From Taibaiella chishuiensis (GTDB lineage Bacteria; Bacteroidota; Bacteroidia; Chitinophagales; Chitinophagaceae): a stretch of 64,000 bases of DNA. Below are positions 60,124 through 64,000 of the stretch, piece after piece. Below the pieces are notes generated by a model, which saw only the letters and a list, made by a program, of their open reading frames with translations, did no database searches and was not told the origin of the DNA. The stretch covers positions 496,001-560,000 of the forward strand of contig NZ_PYGD01000001.1 of assembly GCF_003014535.1 (NCBI RefSeq), read 5' to 3'. Both the position numbers and the translations under genes were made by a program. Every line of letters starts with the position of its first letter. Positions within the stretch are counted from its first letter, which is position 1.

Positions 60124-60966
60124 ATGCATACGCTCAACCTGGTTTATCCCGAACAGTCCGATCTTCTATTTAAAACCATGGTTTTCCCCGACGGGCAACC
60201 TCATATCAAAATAGATGCGGAAAGCGCCGGCAGGCTGGATAAAAAAGCGCCGCTACGGATCATGAGCCGTATCGCCGGCCCCGCCGACCTCTTACTGGTT
60301 TTGCTGGTAAAAAATACGCTCGATTATCTCGAATTCGAACATATAGAGCTGCATATCTCTTACCTGATGGCGGCGCGTATGGACCGGGTGATGCTGGAAG
60401 GCGAGCCCTTTTCGCTGAAGGTGGTGGCAGCAATGCTCAACCAGGGCCGGTTCAAAAAAATAAAGATATTCGATCCGCATTCGGAAGTAACCACTGCATT
60501 GGTCGACCGGTCCTATACCGTAACCAACCATGCTTTTGTACAGGATGCTGTGCAGCATTATCTTTCGGCGCATACCCCTGCGGCATACAGCCTCGTGTCG
60601 CCCGATGCAGGCGCACTTAAAAAGATCCACAAACTGGCCCAATACCTGGGTATAACGGATGTGGTGGAATGTATGAAAGAACGGGATCTTAAAACGGGCG
60701 CCTTAACGAATTTCCAGACGGCGACAACGGACCTGGGCGGACAAACCTGTTTCCTGGTAGATGATATATGCGACGGGGGAGGAACCTTTGCCGGCGTGGC
60801 CGCCCTGCTTAAAGAAAAGGGCGCTGCTGAAGTGGTGTTGATCGTAAGCCATGGTATTTTCAGCAAGGGTACTGCTATACCGGGAGTAGACCAGATCTAT
60901 ACTACTGACTCTTATCGCGGGGTAACCGGGGTCAATTGCTTTGCCATAGACCGGTACCTCAGCTAA
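60124..60966 (+). CDS. Divergent ribose-phosphate pyrophosphokinase-like protein
   Basis: A 280-residue protein from ATG 60124 (MHTLNLVYPEQ). Two PRTase-type halves resemble PRPP synthetase: IELHISYLMAARMDRVM (ATP-site region, usually YARQDR), IFDPHS, VSPDAGALKKI, and the ribose-phosphate loop VDDICDGGGTF (212-222). It is shorter than typical PRPP synthetases (about 310) and has unusual flexible-loop residues. In phage NARP1 a PRPP-synthetase-like enzyme, Adps, pyrophosphorylates ADP-ribose; together with the NAMPT-like gene this fits. Alternatively it makes PRPP for NMN synthesis. It is the last gene of the cluster. Confidence 0.88.
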   Translation: MHTLNLVYPEQSDLLFKTMVFPDGQPHIKIDAESAGRLDKKAPLRIMSRIAGPADLLLVLLVKNTLDYLEFEHIELHISYLMAARMDRVMLEGEPFSLKVVAAMLNQGRFKKIKIFDPHSEVTTALVDRSYTVTNHAFVQDAVQHYLSAHTPAAYSLVSPDAGALKKIHKLAQYLGITDVVECMKERDLKTGALTNFQTATTDLGGQTCFLVDDICDGGGTFAGVAALLKEKGAAEVVLIVSHGIFSKGTAIPGVDQIYTTDSYRGVTGVNCFAIDRYLS

Positions 60967-60974
60967 ACGGTGCA

Positions 60975-61136
60975 TCAGGCGCCGGTTTCAGCCTTATAAC
61001 TTTTGTATGCCTTAAACAGTACCGCCACCAGCAATACGCAAAGTACCAGCGAAACCAGGGCTACGATCAGGTGAAGGGTATAGTAAAGCAGGATGCCTGC
61101 AGCAAGCGCAAGTATAACTTTAAAGAGATGGGTCAT
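60975..61136 (-). CDS. 53-residue membrane protein
   Basis: A short frame on the minus strand with ATG at 61136 and TGA at 60975. It reads MTHLFKVILALAAGILLYYT, then a very hydrophobic stretch (LHLIVALVSLVLCVLLVAVL) and a basic tail FKAYKSYKAETGA. One or two transmembrane helices. It is convergent with the PRPP-synthetase-like gene (8 bp apart) and lies 42 bp after the first mini-protein gene in the same direction. No family recognised. Confidence 0.6.
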   Translation of the reverse strand: MTHLFKVILALAAGILLYYTLHLIVALVSLVLCVLLVAVLFKAYKSYKAETGA

Positions 61137-61178
61137 GATGTTGTTTTTTAAAGGATGAATATGTTACTTGTTTAAGAC

Positions 61179-61484
61179 TTAGCGGATCACAAATTCCTGC
61201 CATACTATATTGCCGATCACGAAACGGTAAACGCCTTTGGCCAGTTTTCCGGTAGGGATGTAAAAGGTCTTGTTGCCGGTAATCGTGCCACCCAGTATGA
61301 TATTGCCTTTCTGGTCGGTGATGGTATAACCTGCGCCGGTTACATTTTCTACTTTGATACCGATCGAAGGGTTAACGCTGCGGTCGTATACCGGCCGACC
61401 CTGCGCATAGGTATTGAAAGAGGCGGCTGCAAGCGTCAGCAGTAAAGATGCAGCGATAACGGTTTTGCGAATAATGGTTTTCAT
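61179..61484 (-). CDS. Secreted mini-protein with T9SS-tail-like domain, copy 1
   Basis: A 101-residue protein: signal peptide (MKTIIRKTVIAASLLLTLAA, cleavage near TYAQG), a short linker GRPVYDRSVNPSIGIKVENV, and a C-terminal stretch YTITDQKGNIILGGTITGNKTFYIPTGKLAKGVYRFVIG. The C-terminal half looks like a T9SS type-A sorting domain, without any cargo. First of three tandem copies; this one differs most, especially in the last 15 residues (NIVWQEFVIR). Confidence 0.8.
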   Translation of the reverse strand: MKTIIRKTVIAASLLLTLAAASFNTYAQGRPVYDRSVNPSIGIKVENVTGAGYTITDQKGNIILGGTITGNKTFYIPTGKLAKGVYRFVIGNIVWQEFVIR

Positions 61485-61529
61485 AAGATTTGTTTTAATT
61501 GTGTTGGGGATATGTTTTGAAGGGATGAT

Positions 61530-61835
61530 TTATTTGATCACGAACTCCTGGAATACATTGCCTGCAACCAGGAAGCGGTAGGTACCGTTGCTCAGCTTAC
61601 CGGTAGGGATATAGAACGTTTTGTTGCCGGCGATCCTGCCATTAAATACCACATTGCCTTTCTGGTCGGTGATGCTGTACCCTGCACCGGCTGCGTTTTC
61701 TACTTTAATACCGATCGATGGGTTAACGCTGCGGTCGTATACCGGGCGATCCTGTGCGAAGGTGTTGAAAGAAGCGGCTGTAAGGCTCAGCAGTAAAGAT
61801 GCAGCGATAACGGTTTTGCGGATGATGGTTTTCAT
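61530..61835 (-). CDS. Secreted mini-protein with T9SS-tail-like domain, copy 2
   Basis: Same 101-residue layout as its neighbours: signal peptide ending FAQ, DRPVYDRSVNPSIGIKVENA, then YSITDQKGNVVFNGRIAGNKTFYIPTGKLSNGTYRFLVAG and the end NVFQEFVIK. It differs from copy 3 mainly at scattered positions in the tail. Spacing of 45 bp to copy 1 and 48 bp to copy 3, same direction, so probably one transcript. Confidence 0.8.
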   Translation of the reverse strand: MKTIIRKTVIAASLLLSLTAASFNTFAQDRPVYDRSVNPSIGIKVENAAGAGYSITDQKGNVVFNGRIAGNKTFYIPTGKLSNGTYRFLVAGNVFQEFVIK

Positions 61836-61883
61836 AAAATTTGTTTTTGTTGGTTTTGAAAAATGTTGCTGTGAAAAGGATAC

Positions 61884-62189
61884 TTATTTAATGATGAACT
61901 CCTGGAATACATTGCCAGCTACGAGGAAGCGGTAGATGCCTTTAGCCAGTTTACCGGTAGAGATGTAAAAGGTCTTGTTACCGGCGATCGTACCGTCAAG
62001 TACTACATTGCCTTTCTGGTCGGTGATGCTGTAACCGGTGCCGGTCGCATTTTCTACTTTAATACCGATCGATGGATTTACAGAGCGGTCGTATACGGGG
62101 CGGCCCTGTGCATTGGTGTTGAAAGAAGCGGCGGTAAGGCTCAGCAGTAAAGAAGCAGCGATAACAGATTTGCGGATGATGTTTTTCAT
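61884..62189 (-). CDS. Secreted mini-protein with T9SS-tail-like domain, copy 3
   Basis: A 101-residue copy from ATG 62189 (MKNIIRKSVIAASLLLSLTA); a longer start at 62246 adds 19 residues unlike the other copies. Signal peptide ends TNAQG. Tail: YSITDQKGNVVLDGTIAGNKTFYISTGKLAKGIYRFLVAG and NVFQEFIIK. The first gene transcribed of the tandem array. Its high similarity to copy 2, including at nucleotide level, indicates recent duplication. Confidence 0.8.
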   Translation of the reverse strand: MKNIIRKSVIAASLLLSLTAASFNTNAQGRPVYDRSVNPSIGIKVENATGTGYSITDQKGNVVLDGTIAGNKTFYISTGKLAKGIYRFLVAGNVFQEFIIK

Positions 62190-62504
62190 AAAATTTGTTT
62201 TTGTTGGTTTTGAAAATGTTGTTGTTTCGATTTCTGATGCAAACATACTATCGCCCCGGAGCCTGTTCCGGCACTATTAGACCTATAGCCGCAACTATTC
62301 GACCAAAGGGCTTTTGACGTTTGTCGAAAAAAAGAGCAGTTTCGTCGATAAAGCCAGTAAAACCGGGGCTTCCGGCGGGCAGGAATACCCTGATAACGGC
62401 AGCTGGGGGCGGCCTTACCGGCCCGGAAGCTGACCTGCACAATGGCCGGGCTACGACAAAAAAAAGCGGCACCGGTTATGTACCGGTGCCGTTTGCCTGA
62501 TCTG
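62190..62504. other. Spacer between mini-protein array and polynucleotide kinase gene
   Basis: A 315-bp spacer containing the kinase terminator at its right end. The left part should hold the promoter of the mini-protein array; no exact TAnnTTTG was identified there. Short frames in it were rejected as composition was poor. Confidence 0.5.
62458..62491 (-). terminator. Intrinsic terminator after the polynucleotide kinase-phosphatase gene
   Basis: CGGCACCGGT, 5-nt loop, ACCGGTGCCG, followed on the minus strand by a long T run, 14 bp after the stop. Confidence 0.88.
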
Positions 62505-63428
62505 CTAAAAATCGCCGTAATAAACCTGGAAACAGGGAAGCTTCAATTCATCCCGCCACATCTGCACCACCTGGTCCCGGTCATCCAGTACGAACTCCAC
62601 ATAATATTTATCCGCGATCGCGTCCCGGAACAACTCTTTTTTAATGATCGCATCCTTACGGCTATCTCCCGCGGCACGCATCAGCAATTGGTCATATACG
62701 ATACCGTGTTGTTCCAGGAAGCCCAGGGTAGGCGCTTTATACGTATCCTCCCGGCCCGATACCAGGATCACCCGGTAACCCAGTTGTTGATAATTACGCA
62801 GCACATTGGCCACCGGCGTGTTCAGCAGGTCGGCCCCGCAACCCGACGCATTATAGGGATCGCGCCCGTTCAGCAAAGCCAGGGTACCATCCAGGTCGCA
62901 CAGGATCGCTTTTGGCAACGTAGTATCCTGTTCCCTGTTGCTGTTTACCCGGGCCTGTTTGATCCGGGTATCGAAGCTGAAGTCCTTTTTCAACCCGGCA
63001 AGCAGGCCCTGGTGCTTTTCTATAGCCGATTGCGGCATAAAGCGCCCAGTTTCCTCGTAGCGCAACCGGCAGCGCCGGATCAGCACATCGGTAGGCGGCT
63101 CGAATAGCTTAAAGGAGATATCGGCCAGGTGCCCGAATTTTTTGATATATACATCCAGGTATTCTTTCTTGGTATGGGTCGCATCGGCTATTACATTCGT
63201 TTTCGCGATAAGCAGCGCTTCCACCGCGGCATCGATCATTTTTGTGATCATCTCTTCGCCCCGCTCCGGCATAAACGATTGCGCAAAATGCATCGTCCTG
63301 AAATCGTCGCGGCTCACCCTGGCCCAGTTCAGATGCGTACGCAGGTGGTATTTGGCAAAGGTCGTTTTACCCGATCCCGGCGCACCGACAAGCAGGAGCA
63401 ATTGTGGATTCCTCTTTTTCATATACAT
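62505..63428 (-). CDS. Polynucleotide kinase-phosphatase (T4 Pnk-like)
   Basis: A 307-residue two-domain enzyme. The N-terminal P-loop kinase has GAPGSGKTT (15-23), the phrase RDDFRTMHF (substrate Arg/Asp) and IADATHTKKEYLD. The C-terminal HAD-type phosphatase, from about residue 170, has the nucleophile motif CDLDGTLALL, SGREDTYK and VLDDRDQVVQMWR. It would heal RNA ends by phosphorylating 5'-OH and removing 3' or cyclic phosphates, preparing them for ligation. It is the second gene after the Pnkp-type ligase gene on the same strand, 16 bp away. Confidence 0.92.
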   Translation of the reverse strand: MYMKKRNPQLLLLVGAPGSGKTTFAKYHLRTHLNWARVSRDDFRTMHFAQSFMPERGEEMITKMIDAAVEALLIAKTNVIADATHTKKEYLDVYIKKFGHLADISFKLFEPPTDVLIRRCRLRYEETGRFMPQSAIEKHQGLLAGLKKDFSFDTRIKQARVNSNREQDTTLPKAILCDLDGTLALLNGRDPYNASGCGADLLNTPVANVLRNYQQLGYRVILVSGREDTYKAPTLGFLEQHGIVYDQLLMRAAGDSRKDAIIKKELFRDAIADKYYVEFVLDDRDQVVQMWRDELKLPCFQVYYGDF

Positions 63429-63444
63429 TATTTTATCCGGGTTA

Positions 63445-64000
63445 TTACAGTCTTGTATCGAGCAGGGCCTCTGTTTTTTCGCCCATAATACGGTCGTATA
63501 CCAGGTTTTTAAGATAATAGTTCTCTTTGTGCAGATCGGCGTAAGGCACGGATAACAGGTTATAATTAAGTGCCCAGTCGTTGACCGAGCAGGCCAGTTT
63601 GGCTTTTATATTCCGCCGCGTTATATGATGATCCAGGTCGGGTATAAAGTCGATGCCATAGATCATGGTCAGGTAATGATTGTTCCTCACCTTAAGCGCC
63701 GGTGGCAGCCCGGGCAGGAAAGCCTGCCTGGGTTTGATCACGACACCTTCTTCACAGGCGGCACTCAGTGCGGCAAACCAGGCACAGGCCCGTTCCGATT
63801 CGCGCTCCAGCGCGGCTTCGTCGGGTATATGCAATTCCAGCATCGTATCATCGTTCAATACCGAATAGCTGGCATTATCATTCACGATCTCTTCGCGGCC
63901 ATCTTCGTATACTTTCTTCAGCACATTAAAGGGCTTGAAGTGCAGCGGTACCTCTTCACCAAAATGCCGGATCTGCTTCGCATAGATATCCGTTCCCTGC
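63445..64000 (-). CDS. Pnkp-type RNA ligase C-terminal part (partial)
   Basis: The frame enters from the right edge and is open throughout; only the C-terminal 184 residues are visible. It shows ligase motif IV (EGVVIKPRQAF) and motif V (PALKVRNNHYLTMIYGIDF), as in the ligase domain of bacterial Pnkp repair enzymes, and ends with a short helical domain (MGEKTEALLDTRL). The catalytic lysine (motif I) lies outside the window. Bacterial Pnkp usually carries kinase, phosphatase and ligase in one chain; here the ligase gene is separate from a T4 Pnk-like kinase-phosphatase gene. Confidence 0.82.
   Translation of the reverse strand, partial: QGTDIYAKQIRHFGEEVPLHFKPFNVLKKVYEDGREEIVNDNASYSVLNDDTMLELHIPDEAALERESERACAWFAALSAACEEGVVIKPRQAFLPGLPPALKVRNNHYLTMIYGIDFIPDLDHHITRRNIKAKLACSVNDWALNYNLLSVPYADLHKENYYLKNLVYDRIMGEKTEALLDTRL

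Larger units (their letters stand above)
61179..62189 (-). repeat. Tandem triplication of the mini-protein gene
   Basis: Three copies of a gene of about 306 bp, spaced by 45-48 bp, each with conserved start context (gttttcat / gtttttcat on the plus strand) and similar upstream sequence (AAATTTGTTTTTG). The repeat unit is about 350 bp. Copies 2 and 3 are the closest pair. Confidence 0.85.

Noticed and set aside
61179-62189. Possible CRISPR array or simple repeat
   Set aside because: The repeat units are about 350 bp and each encodes a complete signal-peptide protein; this is a gene triplication, not a CRISPR.

Overview
The window looks like chromosomal DNA of a member of the Bacteroidota, most likely Chitinophagales/Chitinophagaceae. 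Evidence: several secreted proteins end in type IX secretion (T9SS) type-A tails, a PorP/SprF-like protein is present, many genes are preceded by the Bacteroidota -7 box TAnnTTTG, Shine-Dalgarno sequences are mostly absent, and Rho has a long charged N-terminal insert. Coding density is high. No rRNA, tRNA, insertion sequence, prophage or CRISPR array was seen.

Layout. 1-5.1 kb: a Crp-like regulator (cut by the edge) with a DUF3050 protein, then folD-queE-uppP, trxA and a membrane J-domain protein. 5.3-21.6 kb: a T9SS cargo, dnaE, a long M48 peptidase, rho, a DsbA-like protein, a pseudouridine synthase-ybeY pair, tsf, a HmuY-like lipoprotein, a secreted endonuclease-fold protein and PorP/SprF. 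21.7-26.3 kb: an OmpR-type regulator, then a small operon of a double-glycine-leader peptide with four cysteines, a TlpA-like lipoprotein and a C39-like/VKOR/thioredoxin fusion. 26.4-41.5 kb: mostly housekeeping genes (lemA-htpX-like pair, pyrC, proline dehydrogenase, M16 peptidase, epimerase, pheS, NYN/LOTUS protein, DEAD-box helicase). 41.7-49.3 kb: one T9SS protein and two large secreted proteins that share a dockerin-like C-terminal module, interleaved with two orphan NarL-type regulators and AT-rich spacers. 49.4-51.5 kb: an RhlE-like helicase and a beta-barrel protein.

51.7-61.0 kb is the most interesting part: one long co-directional cluster devoted to NAD and ADP-ribose. In order it holds an NrtR-type regulator with a dead Nudix box and a palindromic operator candidate, a NAMPT-like enzyme, a PARG-like protein (TIGR02452 type), DUF4291, a small protein of a family often labelled ADP-ribosylation/crystallin J1, a NADAR protein, two different macrodomains, a truncated kptA/tpt1 remnant, a 2OG-Fe(II) oxygenase, an ADP-ribosylglycohydrolase with an in-frame amber codon, a metallophosphoesterase and a divergent PRPP-synthetase-like protein. 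NAMPT-like plus PRPP-synthetase-like genes in an ADP-ribose context recall the NAD+ reconstitution pathway known from phages (NARP1). The cluster could both remove ADP-ribose from macromolecules and rebuild NAD+. Two broken genes suggest that part of it is eroding.

61.0-64.0 kb, opposite strand: a small membrane protein, three tandem near-identical secreted mini-proteins that resemble a T9SS tail without cargo, and an RNA-repair pair (polynucleotide kinase-phosphatase and the C-terminal part of a Pnkp-type ligase) running off the window. All functions are inferred by reading the sequence; no database search was run.
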